A stretch of 34,556 nt of DNA. Origin: an uncultured Bacilli bacterium. GTDB lineage: Bacteria > Bacillota_I > Bacilli_A > RF39 > UBA660. The notes beneath the pieces were generated by a model. It searched no databases. It saw nothing but the letters and a program-made list of their open reading frames with translations, and was not told where the DNA came from. The stretch lies in the NCBI GenBank assembly GCA_947626095.1, contig CANQQV010000015.1:1-34556 (forward strand), read 5' to 3'. Shown piece after piece: positions 1-8,135 of the stretch (within the stretch, counting starts at the first letter, position 1; every line of letters starts with the position of its first letter). The translations under genes were made by a program, and so were the position numbers.

Positions 1-554
1 CCTTTTGCACAATCCTTAGCTCGTAATCCTGCACTAATTGTTAAAGCTAAATCTAAAACTAAGAAAATAGATATAATAACTACTAATTTATGTCCTAACT
101 TTTCTGGTATTTTTCTAATTAATTTTTCAATTGGCGGATAAATCCATTTAATCCATGCAATGCCTAAAAAGCCCCATAAACAGGACATAACTAAACAAAC
201 ACGACCATTTATATTTAAAAACATATTACTATAATTCCAAGAAGAAAAACCTAATACTAGTTCCATTCCCCAGCTCATAATATATTCTAAAATTGATCCT
301 AGAAAGAAACTAATCCCAAACAAAGTAAGATATCCTTTATCTTTATAACGATATAACAAAAAAGTTAAAGCACAAGCACAAATACCATAACAAACATTAA
401 ATGGTCCAATTACTAAAGCTGAATGATTTATAAACACATGATGAACAATTAAACTAAATAAAACTTCGTAAATCCACCCAAAGATACTACCAAAGATAAA
501 TAACCAAAATAAATCATAAAATCTAACTTTTTGTTTTTTACTACTCTTCTTCAT
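1..554 (-). CDS. PF06541-type membrane protein (putative ABC permease), 3' end cut by window
   Basis: Reading the minus strand from ATG 554, the frame stays open for 184 codons to the window edge, so the C-terminus is missing. The start MKKSSKKQKVRFYDLFWLF is preceded by AAGGTGG five bases upstream. The product has several hydrophobic segments. It carries the family hallmarks I associate with PF06541 (annotated putative ABC transporter permease, CmpB type): an N-terminal F-G-S-x-x-G-W-x-Y-E block, V-I-G-P-F-N-V-C-Y-G, and a Y-x-x-S-W-x-x-E / W-N-Y-S / N-x-N-G-R-V-C-L series. The protein at 2780-3418 has the same blocks (E-P-I-I-P-I-Y-G, W-D-Y-S, N-L-G-G-R-V-N-F), so the two are paralogues. 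Biochemical function is unknown for the family. Membrane location is seen; transport is only the family label. Confidence 0.75.
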   Translation of the reverse strand, partial: MKKSSKKQKVRFYDLFWLFIFGSIFGWIYEVLFSLIVHHVFINHSALVIGPFNVCYGICACALTFLLYRYKDKGYLTLFGISFFLGSILEYIMSWGMELVLGFSSWNYSNMFLNINGRVCLVMSCLWGFLGIAWIKWIYPPIEKLIRKIPEKLGHKLVVIISIFLVLDLALTISAGLRAKDCAK

Positions 555-583
555 TTTATCCACCTTATTATCTAAAATATAAA

Positions 584-607
584 TAAAAAAGACTGATATA
601 ATCAGTC
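584..607 (-). terminator. intrinsic terminator of the lipoprotein gene
   Basis: A perfect 7-bp stem (GACTGAT/ATCAGTC, 591-607) with a 3-nt loop, followed on the minus strand by six T. It lies two bases past the stop codon of the lipoprotein gene. Confidence 0.8.
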
Positions 608-609
608 GG

Positions 610-1170
610 TTATTTTTTGTAATTTCTAATTACTTGATATTCATAGTGATTAGATGCAATTGCATATCCTACTGAAATACCTTTACCATTATTACTAGTT
701 GCTTTATCTTCTGCTACCTTTTTGGCTTCATCTATTAATGTTTGTGCTTCTTCACTAGTTATTTCTTTATTATTGGCTTCAATTAATAATCTCGTATAAG
801 CAGGTATTTGTGGATCTTCTAATGTTTTATCAGTAAAGTAAAGACGCACTGATTCAACAATATCTTCTTTAACATCCTTTTGTTCATTAAGTGGTACTAC
901 AATTAAATAAATATCACTATCAATTGTATACCAATAACGTCCATCATTAACTTTTAAAGTTTCTTTATCAATTGGTCCTAATCCAGATGTATCAGTAATA
1001 ACTTGATTTAATATATCGATTAAACTATCTACTGTTACTTCATCAACATAACCAATAGTATTTTGTTTTTCTGGTTCTTGAGTCTCTTCTTTCTTTTCTT
1101 CTTTACTTCCACATCCTACTAAACTAAAAGCACATATTATAGCTAATAAACTAAATAATATTTTTTTCAT
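610..1170 (-). CDS. putative lipoprotein, unknown function
   Basis: 186 aa. The N-terminus MKKILFSLLAIICAFSLVGC is a lipoprotein signal peptide with lipobox LVGC, so the mature protein should be lipidated on Cys20 and anchored to the outside of the membrane. A charged K/E linker follows (residues 22-36), then a domain of about 150 residues with alternating strands and helices that I do not recognise. The start is ATG 1170 with GGAGAAAG upstream. It lies 67 bases downstream of the DUF308-type gene and ends in its own terminator, so it may be a separate unit or the tail of that operon. Lipoprotein is confident; the role is not known. Confidence 0.75.
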   Translation of the reverse strand: MKKILFSLLAIICAFSLVGCGSKEEKKEETQEPEKQNTIGYVDEVTVDSLIDILNQVITDTSGLGPIDKETLKVNDGRYWYTIDSDIYLIVVPLNEQKDVKEDIVESVRLYFTDKTLEDPQIPAYTRLLIEANNKEITSEEAQTLIDEAKKVAEDKATSNNGKGISVGYAIASNHYEYQVIRNYKK

Positions 1171-1237
1171 TTTCTTTCTCCGTTCTAATTTATATTATAT
1201 AACAAAAAAAGAAGTTTATAAATATTACATCTTAATA

Positions 1238-1807
1238 TTATAAATCTTGTTTACTTAAGTACTTTTCAATCTTATTTAAATTATGATTAAAGATAATAGA
1301 TTCGATTATATTCATTATTGCAAAAATAATTAATACAACGCCAATTGAAGTAATTACAAGGCCTTTAGTCAGAATAATAAAACCTCCACACAAAACCATT
1401 AAAATTGAAATTAATAAACTTGTAATACCAGATACTTTATCAACAAATAGTATTTTAGTAGATAAAGTTATATTAATAATTGCTTCATAAATAACAACTA
1501 AACCAATAATTATTCTAAAAATACTTTGTAGTTCATTAGTAAAAATAATACATACAATACCTATAATAATGTTTAAAATACCAAATGATAAATCATAATT
1601 AAAAATATTATATTTACCATCATATCTAAAATAATAAAATATTTTAAGTAAGCCATTAACAATTAATAAACCACCGATTAAATAAGAGATAATATCTAAG
1701 ATACTTTTAGAAAATATTATCATAATAAGACCAAGCAAAATGGTAACACAACTAAAAAATATTGATTCATAACTATCTTGTTTTAATTTTTTTTGAATAC
1801 TTTTCAT
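1238..1807 (-). CDS. DUF308/HdeD-type membrane protein
   Basis: 189 aa, nearly all membrane: about six hydrophobic helices in three repeated pairs, each with the pattern of a helix ending in a small-residue turn (L-x-G-L-x-x-x-x-G, I-x-G-I-V-x-I, G-L-V-V-I-Y-E). This repeat is typical of the DUF308 (PF03729) short repeat family that includes acid-resistance membrane protein HdeD; no biochemical role is established for the Gram-positive members. A basic N-terminus and a C-terminal N-L-N-K-I-E-K segment should face the cytoplasm. It starts 20 bases after the YugP-type gene and is probably the last gene of that cotranscribed group. Confidence 0.7.
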   Translation of the reverse strand: MKSIQKKLKQDSYESIFFSCVTILLGLIMIIFSKSILDIISYLIGGLLIVNGLLKIFYYFRYDGKYNIFNYDLSFGILNIIIGIVCIIFTNELQSIFRIIIGLVVIYEAIINITLSTKILFVDKVSGITSLLISILMVLCGGFIILTKGLVITSIGVVLIIFAIMNIIESIIFNHNLNKIEKYLSKQDL

Positions 1808-1827
1808 TTTTTATTCTTCTTTCTTTT

Positions 1828-2511
1828 TTAATTTTCACGTCTATTAAACATTAAAATCAATCTTAAAATTTGAATTAATGTTGTCGCAACACTCGCAACG
1901 TATGTCATAGCTGCTGCTGTTAAAACTTTTTTACCAGATTTTAATTCATTACTTGTAAAAAAATGGGCATAATCAAGTTCTTTTAAAGCTCTAGAACTAG
2001 CATTAATTTCTACTGGTAAAGTTATAAGTTGAAATAATAAAATAACTACTTCTAAAATAATGCCTAACCAAATTAAATTAATCGCTCCAAACAGTAAACC
2101 TAAAACTATCGCCAAATAACCGGCATATGAAGAAAAATTAACTATTGGAACTAATTTAGCTCTAATACGCATAAATAAGTATTTTTCTTTATCTTGAATA
2201 GCATGACCACATTCATGACAGGCAACACTAACACTCGCAATAGAAGTCCCATTATAGTTATTTTTAGATAGTCGTACCTCTAACTTTTTTGGATCATAAT
2301 GATCAGTTAAATAACCACTTACTTCAACGACTTCAACATCTTCTAAACCATTCTTATCTAAAATATAACGAGCAGCTTCTCGGCCAGTTAAATTTCGTTC
2401 ATTTTTCACTTTAGCATATTTATTATAAGTTGAATTAACAAAAAACTGTGCCGCAATCGTAATAATAAAAGCGATTAATGTTAAACCATAAACAATAAAG
2501 TAATAATCCAT
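1828..2511 (-). CDS. YugP-type zinc metallopeptidase
   Basis: 227 aa from ATG 2511, which has AGGTGAT seven bases upstream; a GTG nine bases earlier is in frame but has no room for a ribosome site. A TM helix at residues 3-25 is followed by a cytosolic stretch containing the zinc motif H-E-C-G-H (around residues 99-103, in A-C-H-E-C-G-H-A-I-Q), then two or three further TM helices. This layout and length fit the neutral zinc metallopeptidase family of B. subtilis YugP (PF04298). The substrate is unknown. Its Shine-Dalgarno site overlaps the stop codon of the thioredoxin-like gene (TAGGTGAT), suggesting translational coupling. Confidence 0.85.
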   Translation of the reverse strand: MDYYFIVYGLTLIAFIITIAAQFFVNSTYNKYAKVKNERNLTGREAARYILDKNGLEDVEVVEVSGYLTDHYDPKKLEVRLSKNNYNGTSIASVSVACHECGHAIQDKEKYLFMRIRAKLVPIVNFSSYAGYLAIVLGLLFGAINLIWLGIILEVVILLFQLITLPVEINASSRALKELDYAHFFTSNELKSGKKVLTAAAMTYVASVATTLIQILRLILMFNRREN

Positions 2512-2520
2512 CTTAATCAC

Positions 2521-2763
2521 CTAGTTACTTAGCAATCTAATATAGTTTCGTATTTCTTTTTCATTTAATACTTTACCTTGACTAATTATTTTGTCATTAA
2601 TAATTAAAGCTGGCGTATTAAATACTTGATACTTAGAAAATTTTTCTTGATCCTCAATTAATTCTATCTCTAAATCTTCTGGCAGTTCTTCTACTGCCTT
2701 ATTAATATTTTTTAGAAGTTTAAGACGATTACTAGAATTTTGACCAACTATTTTTAATTTCAT
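2521..2763 (-). CDS. thioredoxin-fold protein lacking the CXXC motif
   Basis: 80 aa from ATG 2763, chosen because GGAAAGGAAAAG lies just upstream; the frame is open 13 codons further but that stretch overlaps the preceding gene and looks non-coding. The pattern K-L-K-I-V-G, then a helix of K-x-L-x-x-N-I-x-x-A-V-E-E-L, E-I-E-L-I-E-D, and T-P-A-L-I-I-N-D with a cis-Pro at residue 51, matches the small thioredoxin_3 / redox-active disulfide protein 2 type. Where those proteins have C-P-x-C, this one has N9-S-S-N12, so dithiol chemistry is not possible at that site. It sits between the PF06541-type gene (16-base gap) and the YugP-type protease (9-base gap). Confidence 0.7.
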   Translation of the reverse strand: MKLKIVGQNSSNRLKLLKNINKAVEELPEDLEIELIEDQEKFSKYQVFNTPALIINDKIISQGKVLNEKEIRNYIRLLSN

Positions 2764-2779
2764 ATTATCTTTTCCTTTC

Positions 2780-3418
2780 CTACTTATATAAAATAATTGC
2801 ATTAGGATAAACTTTTTTTAAATAATCATCATTATATTTATTATCGATTAAATGCCAGAAATAACTTGTTCTCTTTATATTATTCCCACGCTCCTTCATT
2901 CTAAAAGCAGCAATCCCAGAAATTATAACATCATTTATAAAGAAGGCAACTGATATAATAAATAAGGTGATTACTGTACTAGTTAAATTTATAGAAAGGA
3001 AGTATTCGTTAATTGGAAACAAAATAGATTTATAGGAGATTGTAGCAGCTAGGCCAAAAAGGATAGAATACAAAAAGTTAACTCGGCCACCTAAATTTAA
3101 AGGAAACTCACTATAATCCCAAGATATTGTTCCAAATAACTTTTCTTGAATAAAACTAGCAACATATTCCACTACAGTACTAACTACAAAGCCTACTAGA
3201 AATATTGCAAAAGAGGATTTAACCTTTAAGTAATTGCATACTAATAAAATTATTAAACCAGCTAAACCATAAATCGGAATAATAGGTTCATAAATTAAAC
3301 TTTTTCGCCACTCAAAGCGTTTATTCTTTAATAAACACCAAATAGTTTCCATTATAAACCCAACAAAAGAACCAATTAAGAAAAGCCAGAAGTAACTAAT
3401 AATTTTATGCACTATCAT
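2780..3418 (-). CDS. PF06541-type membrane protein (putative ABC permease)
   Basis: 212 aa with about five hydrophobic helices. Blocks W-L-F-L-I-G-S-F-V-G-F-I-M-E, Y-E-P-I-I-P-I-Y-G and S-W-D-Y-S-E-F-P-L-N-L-G-G-R identify it as a member of the PF06541 family and a paralogue of the truncated gene at the left edge. AAGGTGA lies only two bases before ATG 3418 but seven before an in-frame GTG at 3412, so the true start may be GTG (two residues shorter). It is the first gene of a tight minus-strand group (this, thioredoxin-like, YugP-type, DUF308-type). Membrane protein is certain; transport function is a family label only. Confidence 0.72.
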   Translation of the reverse strand: MIVHKIISYFWLFLIGSFVGFIMETIWCLLKNKRFEWRKSLIYEPIIPIYGLAGLIILLVCNYLKVKSSFAIFLVGFVVSTVVEYVASFIQEKLFGTISWDYSEFPLNLGGRVNFLYSILFGLAATISYKSILFPINEYFLSINLTSTVITLFIISVAFFINDVIISGIAAFRMKERGNNIKRTSYFWHLIDNKYNDDYLKKVYPNAIILYK

Positions 3419-3515
3419 TCACCTTCTATATAAGTAAAAGTTTTCTTCCTTTTACATTTTTAAGTTTATTACTTAATTCTTAATAAATTATAATTATTTT
3501 ATTAAAAATTATTAA

Positions 3516-3545
3516 AAAGAAAAAAGATAAGTTATTTCTTATCTT
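3516..3545 (-). terminator. terminator of the kinase gene, stop codon in the loop
   Basis: An 8-bp stem (AAGATAAG/CTTATCTT, 3524-3545) is followed on the minus strand by TTTTTCTTTTT. The TAA of the histidine kinase gene is in the loop. It separates the two-component operon from the PF06541-type gene. Confidence 0.8.
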
Positions 3546-4812
3546 CGTTATAAATTGGTAATTTAAATTTTATTGCTAATCCATTATCATTAAAGGCTTT
3601 AATCGTTCCTTTATGTACTTCAACAAATTCTTTACAAATAGATAAACCCAAACCTGATATTTTTCTTGAAGGATCAGTTGTAAAAAATGGATCAAATAAT
3701 TTATCAATAATTTTTTCATCTACTCCAGGTCCATTATCAGCAATTGTAAATTCAATAAAATTATTTTTCTTTAAGATAGTAATATTGATAATTCCCTTTT
3801 CTGGAACAAACTTAGCACTATTAGAAATAATATTAGAAAAGACACGTTTAATTTTTAAAACATCAATATTTATTTTTGCCTTTTCACAATTAGTAGTAAT
3901 ATTAAATTCAATATTTTTATTATTTAATTCAATCTTATAATCTTCATTTAATTCATTGATAAGGTCTTTAATACAAACAACTGACAAATTAATCTTTTGT
4001 TTATCATAATTAACTAAATAATCATCAAATGTTGCTAATATATCTTTAATATGTAAAGCTTTTTCATGAACTTTATTACTATATTCTTTCATTTCTTTAT
4101 TAGATAGATTATCTTCCATTAAAGTAGAATAACCAATAATCGAGGTAAGTGGCGTTTTTATATCGTGAGATATACTAGCTATAATTCTTTTTTGTTCTTT
4201 CTTCTCTGCTTCTAAAGAATCAACTAAATTAACAAATTCATTTTGAATAACATCTAATTCATTATTTACTTCATTACGAACTGGTTTTTTCCCAAATTTA
4301 TAATTTCGTAAATCATTAATTATCTTTTCAATTGGTGTAATAATTAAATGACCGGTAAAAATATAAGTCGATACTATTAAAATAGCCACAATAATTATTT
4401 GAAAAGAAATTAAAGATAGAATAATATTAACCGGATTTATTCTTTTAGAAAAATAGCCATTAATAATATATAAATGATCATCTACTTTAGTAAAAGTACT
4501 AAATATTTCTAAATTATTTTCCTGTGGTTGATTATCTTTAATAATATTATTTTCTTCATCAACAATATTTAAGATAACATCATATTCTTGCGCTAAAGAA
4601 TCAATATTTTTTTCTAAATCTTCATATGAAGAATAACTAGGAGCTATTTTCTCATTAATAATTGTTTCTTTAGTATTTTCTATATTATTTAAAGAAGGCT
4701 TTATTCTTAGATAATACCAAGTAACTAATGAGATAACATTAATAAGAGCAATGATAAATAAAGTGATAATAAAATTACGACGAACTTTATGATTTTTAAA
4801 TATATTAATCAT
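3532..4812 (-). CDS. sensor histidine kinase
   Basis: 426 aa. TM1 is about residues 14-35 and TM2 about 133-154, enclosing an extracytoplasmic sensor domain of about 95 residues. A HAMP-like linker (155-205) leads to the dimerisation box A-S-I-S-H-D-I-K-T-P-L with phosphoacceptor His216. The ATPase domain has the N box (N-I-I-S-N-S-A-K-F), D-N-G-P-G, a F-box and G-L-G-L-S-I-C-K. All catalytic parts are present, so it should autophosphorylate and pass phosphate to the response regulator encoded just upstream; the two genes overlap by eight bases (ATGATTAA). The signal is unknown. The small size and short sensor domain resemble the VanS/PhoR-like kinases of Gram-positive bacteria. Confidence 0.92.
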   Translation of the reverse strand: MINIFKNHKVRRNFIITLFIIALINVISLVTWYYLRIKPSLNNIENTKETIINEKIAPSYSSYEDLEKNIDSLAQEYDVILNIVDEENNIIKDNQPQENNLEIFSTFTKVDDHLYIINGYFSKRINPVNIILSLISFQIIIVAILIVSTYIFTGHLIITPIEKIINDLRNYKFGKKPVRNEVNNELDVIQNEFVNLVDSLEAEKKEQKRIIASISHDIKTPLTSIIGYSTLMEDNLSNKEMKEYSNKVHEKALHIKDILATFDDYLVNYDKQKINLSVVCIKDLINELNEDYKIELNNKNIEFNITTNCEKAKINIDVLKIKRVFSNIISNSAKFVPEKGIINITILKKNNFIEFTIADNGPGVDEKIIDKLFDPFFTTDPSRKISGLGLSICKEFVEVHKGTIKAFNDNGLAIKFKLPIYNEDKK

Positions 4813-5497
4813 TTAAATCAACACTCTTATTAAATTTATAGCCGTAGCCCCAAATAGTTATAATATATTCATCATTATCATTTAATTTATCTCTTAAACT
4901 TTTAATATTAACAGCTACTGTGCCAATATCACCATATTCACTACCCCATACAGCTTCATAGATTTGTTCTTTAGATAAAGCAATACCTGCATTTTCCATT
5001 AAGTATCTTAATAATTCAAATTCTCTTGTTGATAAATCAACCTTTTCTCCATTATTTTTAACTTCATAACTTTCGGTATTTAAAGATATCTTCCCAATAT
5101 TAATTACTTTACCATTTCCTTTATTATTTCTTTTATTTAATCTTAAATGTGACTTTACTTTTAATAAAAGTTCAGTATTATCAAATGGTTTAGTAATATA
5201 ATCATCCCCACCTAGTTCATAACCAACAATCTTATCAACCATCTCACTCTTAGCTGAAACAAAAATAATAGGTATATTAACCAAATCTCTTATTTTAGAA
5301 CATAATTCAGTTCCACTTAAATCAGGCATCATAATATCAAGTAAGATTAAGTCATAATCAAAATTAGGATCTTTAATAAAATCTAAAGCCATTACTGAAT
5401 TATTAATTATTTTAGATTCAATTTGTTCTTTTTTTAAAATTAAAGATATTAACTCTGCGATATCTTCATCATCATCAACAATTAAAACTTTAGACAT
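4805..5497 (-). CDS. OmpR/PhoB-family response regulator
   Basis: 230 aa from ATG 5497, preceded by a strong AGGAGGTG; the frame opens 14 codons earlier but that stretch contains the promoter and ribosome site. The receiver domain (1-120) has the acidic pair D8-D9, phosphoacceptor D54 in L-L-D-I-M-M-P-D, the S/T of F-V-S-A-K-S and the Lys of T-K-P-F-D. The C-terminal winged-helix domain (about 135-228) ends with the typical V-N-I-K-S-L-R-D-K-L and G-Y-G-Y-K-F pattern. It is first in the operon with the kinase, so autoregulation of both is likely but not shown. Confidence 0.93.
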   Translation of the reverse strand: MSKVLIVDDDEDIAELISLILKKEQIESKIINNSVMALDFIKDPNFDYDLILLDIMMPDLSGTELCSKIRDLVNIPIIFVSAKSEMVDKIVGYELGGDDYITKPFDNTELLLKVKSHLRLNKRNNKGNGKVINIGKISLNTESYEVKNNGEKVDLSTREFELLRYLMENAGIALSKEQIYEAVWGSEYGDIGTVAVNIKSLRDKLNDNDEYIITIWGYGYKFNKSVDLND

Positions 5498-5527
5498 AAA
5501 TACACCTCCTAGGTATAATATACCCAT

Positions 5528-5536
5528 ATTATAGCA
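5528..5536 (-). promoter_or_regulatory. extended -10 promoter of the two-component operon
   Basis: Minus strand TGCTATAAT, a perfect extended -10 element, about 31 bases before the regulator ATG. No good -35 is visible at the usual distance, which is acceptable with an extended -10. Confidence 0.55.
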
Positions 5537-5554
5537 CAAAGAATTTTAAGCAAT

Positions 5555-5578
5555 TAAAAAAGCTATTATTTAATAACT
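5555..5578 (-). terminator. terminator of the RibD-C gene, stop codon in the stem
   Basis: An 8-bp stem with one G-U pair (5561-5578) and a tight loop, followed by six T on the minus strand. The TAA of the reductase gene (5566-5568) is part of the stem. Confidence 0.7.
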
Positions 5579-6261
5579 TTGTATTTTAACTCAATATACG
5601 AATTATTAAGTTGCTTACATTCTATTAATTCTAAAGCTTTTAATTTATTTAATTCTTCTCTCTTTGTAATAGCATCACCATCTATTAAAGTTGGAACATC
5701 TCTACCACCAACTAATATCGGCGCAATAACTATATGAACATAATCAATTAAATTCTCTCTTAAAAATAAACCATTTAATGTTCCACCAGACTGAATCGTT
5801 AAATTTTCAACTTGATATTCTAAAACTAAATCTTCTAATACCTGAGCTAAATCTAATTTATCATAAAATAGTATATCAATATTATCATATTTATTTTTAA
5901 GTTGATAAGCTGGATGATTTTTATTAGTTGTCACAAGAATCAATCTTTGCACCCATTTAGATAAATAACTAATCCCTTGTTCATTTAAATGTGGTTTATT
6001 ATCAATAATAATAAAACTACAATCAATCTTAGTTGGTTCATCCAAACGTTCATTAACCCCAATCTTTGCCATAACTCGACCAGTATTTAAAGAATATAAA
6101 TCCGTCGTTTTTTCTATTTCATAATATTGATCTAATCCTTCTTTAACTCCTGTAATTGTACACCAGTCTTTATCAACATCTAAAGTATCATTATTACCAC
6201 TATTTATTTTACCATCTAAAGACTCTAACATAAATAAGGTCGTTATAGGTTTTCTTCTCAT
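5566..6261 (-). CDS. RibD C-terminal (dihydrofolate-reductase-like) family protein
   Basis: 231 aa, one domain of the RibD_C / DHFR-like fold (PF01872). Features are the N-terminal T-T-L-F-M-L-E-S-L-D-G-K-I (family S-x-D-G), a long central part with Y-S-L-N-T-G-R-V-M, and the C-terminal cofactor-loop equivalent I-Q-S-G-G-T-L-N-G-L-F followed by D-Y-V-H-I-V-I-A-P-I-L-V-G-G. In riboflavin synthesis this domain reduces the ribosyl group with NADPH. There is no N-terminal deaminase domain and no other rib gene in the window, so the substrate is open. It starts 15 bases after the phosphoesterase stop, with AAAGGAG before ATG 6261, so the two are probably cotranscribed. Confidence 0.83.
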   Translation of the reverse strand: MRRKPITTLFMLESLDGKINSGNNDTLDVDKDWCTITGVKEGLDQYYEIEKTTDLYSLNTGRVMAKIGVNERLDEPTKIDCSFIIIDNKPHLNEQGISYLSKWVQRLILVTTNKNHPAYQLKNKYDNIDILFYDKLDLAQVLEDLVLEYQVENLTIQSGGTLNGLFLRENLIDYVHIVIAPILVGGRDVPTLIDGDAITKREELNKLKALELIECKQLNNSYIELKYKVIK

Positions 6262-6276
6262 ATTTATTTCTCCTTT

Positions 6277-7122
6277 TTATTTATTTTCTAAACTAATAAT
6301 AACTAATTCCGGACGATTATTAATCCTAAAAGGAATAATACTATTTCCTATTCCTCTACTTACCACCATTTTAGTATCATTCTTTTCATATATACCACTA
6401 GTATATTTCGGTAAGAATCCTTGATTAGGAGCTACTAAACCACCTATTAAAGGAATTCTTATCTGTCCACCATGAGCATGACCTGATATTACTAAATCAA
6501 ATTTTTCTTCGGCATAAGTATCAATTAATTCTGGACGATGAGATAATAAAATAGTAAATTCATTTTTATCATAGGTAATAGCTTTTAATTCATCTTTAAT
6601 TGTCGTCTTATCATCACGATAAGGATCTCCGTTAAACGCTGGATCATCTAAACCAATTAAATTTATTATACTATCTTTATTTTCTATTACTACATTCTTA
6701 CCATCTAATATCGTAACATTATTATTTACTAATTCTTCTTTTAATTTATCATAACTTGTAATACCAGCTTCATGATTACCAGTAACATAATAAATAGGAG
6801 CAACATCCTTTATTTCTTTTATCAAATTAATTGCTGTATCAATATCTGTTCTATTAGCATCAATCAAATCACCAGTTATAACAATTATATTAGGTTTAAT
6901 ACCACTTATTTCTTTAACTAAACTATTATGTAATTTCTTAGATTTCGTATTATGAAAATCAGATATTTGTACAATTTTATAATTATTAAATTCTTCTGGT
7001 ATTCTATCACTAGTAATAACATAATTACTTACTTGTAACATATTATTTTCATAATATAAGTAATAAGCTACTAAACTTAGTAATACAATAATTACTAAAC
7101 TAATTATTATCTTCTTTTTCAT
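6277..7122 (-). CDS. membrane-anchored metallophosphoesterase (YkuE-like)
   Basis: 281 aa from ATG 7122 with GTGAGGT upstream; an earlier in-frame start at 7164 falls inside the terminator of the preceding gene and is rejected. The N-terminus K-K-K-I-I-I-S plus a TM helix at 5-22 is an uncleaved anchor. The calcineurin-like domain has every metal motif: D55-x-H57 (I-S-D-F-H), G-D-L-I-D (D85), G-N-H-E (N116, H117), S-H-R-P and G-H-A-H-G-G-Q. This order is that of the YkuE/LpxH-like membrane-associated phosphoesterases (PF00149). The substrate is not predictable; lipid headgroups or phosphodiesters at the membrane surface are possible. Confidence 0.88.
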   Translation of the reverse strand: MKKKIIISLVIIVLLSLVAYYLYYENNMLQVSNYVITSDRIPEEFNNYKIVQISDFHNTKSKKLHNSLVKEISGIKPNIIVITGDLIDANRTDIDTAINLIKEIKDVAPIYYVTGNHEAGITSYDKLKEELVNNNVTILDGKNVVIENKDSIINLIGLDDPAFNGDPYRDDKTTIKDELKAITYDKNEFTILLSHRPELIDTYAEEKFDLVISGHAHGGQIRIPLIGGLVAPNQGFLPKYTSGIYEKNDTKMVVSRGIGNSIIPFRINNRPELVIISLENK

Positions 7123-7151
7123 TTTATAATACCTCACACTTATTTTAACAT

Positions 7152-7180
7152 AAAAACAGAACATTTAACTATTCTGTTTT
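7152..7180 (-). terminator. terminator of the XRE regulator gene, stop codon in the loop
   Basis: Stem AAAACAGAA/TTCTGTTTT (7153-7180) whose T-side acts as the U tract. The TAG stop of the regulator (7169-7171) is in the loop. It lies immediately upstream of the phosphoesterase ribosome site. Confidence 0.6.
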
Positions 7181-8068
7181 ATATTGAAATTGATCAGTAT
7201 GATAATATAATTCTACTTGTTCTTTAAGATCAATATCTAATTTTTCAAAAGTTCCATCAAAGTAAACTTGATCTATTTCTGGCAAAATTTCTGCGGGAAA
7301 AATTTTTTTTAAATCTTTGGCATAGGCAGTGCCATCACCAGGTATTTCATAACTATCGACAATAAATTCATCCCCATTTTTTATAACCTTAAATTTGTGA
7401 GGAATAGAAAAACCAGAATAATTAACAACATTATCATTTTTAATATCTCTAGCAAATGTTTCTTCCAATACCCAAGCATAAACATAATAAGTATTCTTTT
7501 CTTCTTTTATTAAATATGTCCTCATAGTAACAAAACTTTTTACATCATAATAACTATCATCATCAAAGCCACTTTCACTTTCTTGAGCAATATATTCTTT
7601 AATAGCCTTTTCTATTTTTAAACTATCAATATTAATTGCTGGTGCATACTTAAATCCCCACGTACTAAAAAATACTGGTTCATTATTACGCATCCTTATA
7701 ACATCTATTCCAAATAAAGTAAGTAATATTATAACTATTATAGCAATAATTGAAATCAAACAAATTGCTACTTTTCTATTACCTCTTTCTTTTTTAGCAG
7801 AATAATCTAAAGTATTAATAATATTTTCTTCAAACTTACTTTTTTGTTCTTCTTTTTTTAATTTTTCTCCACTTAATAATTCGTTAATTGTAATTCCAAG
7901 CTCATCACATAAATCTTTGATTAAAGAATAATCTGGTAAACGACGACCATTCTCCCAATTAGAAATAGCTCGATCCGTAACATTTAACTTATTAGCTAAA
8001 TCTTGTTGTGTCATCTTTTTTTCTTTACGAAGTTCGGCAATAAACTTACCAATTTTTTCTTGATTCAT
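7169..8068 (-). CDS. membrane-bound XRE-family transcriptional regulator
   Basis: 299 aa. Residues 5-65 form a helix-turn-helix of the Cro/CI type (M-T-Q-Q-D-L-A-N-K-L-N-V-T-D-R-A-I-S-N-W-E-N-G-x near 19-42). A charged linker leads to one TM helix (about 99-120), and residues 125-299 would be outside the cell, with many acidic and aromatic residues and no known motif. A DNA-binding domain joined to an external domain suggests a one-component membrane sensor, as in other XRE-TM proteins. The start ATG 8068 has AAAGGAAG upstream. A perfect inverted repeat at 8085-8101, just before the ribosome site, may be its operator. Confidence 0.8.
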   Translation of the reverse strand: MNQEKIGKFIAELRKEKKMTQQDLANKLNVTDRAISNWENGRRLPDYSLIKDLCDELGITINELLSGEKLKKEEQKSKFEENIINTLDYSAKKERGNRKVAICLISIIAIIVIILLTLFGIDVIRMRNNEPVFFSTWGFKYAPAINIDSLKIEKAIKEYIAQESESGFDDDSYYDVKSFVTMRTYLIKEEKNTYYVYAWVLEETFARDIKNDNVVNYSGFSIPHKFKVIKNGDEFIVDSYEIPGDGTAYAKDLKKIFPAEILPEIDQVYFDGTFEKLDIDLKEQVELYYHTDQFQYKTE

Positions 8069-8084
8069 AAATTTCTTCCTTTCG

Positions 8085-8101
8085 TAAGTTATTGTAACTT
8101 A
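8085..8101. promoter_or_regulatory. inverted repeat upstream of the XRE regulator, possible operator
   Basis: TAAGTTA-TTG-TAACTTA, a perfect 7-bp inverted repeat with a 3-bp spacer, 17 bases before the regulator ATG and adjoining a candidate -10. Cro/CI-type regulators bind such sites, so autoregulation is a reasonable inference. Confidence 0.45.
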
Positions 8102-8135
8102 TTTTATGATGAGAGTATCCAAACAAAATGTGGAG

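Noticed and set aside
3434-3455. GTAAAAG/CTTTTAC hairpin before the PF06541-type gene as a terminator
   Set aside because: The T tract follows on the plus strand, where no gene ends. It could be a leader stem-loop, but nothing supports a function.
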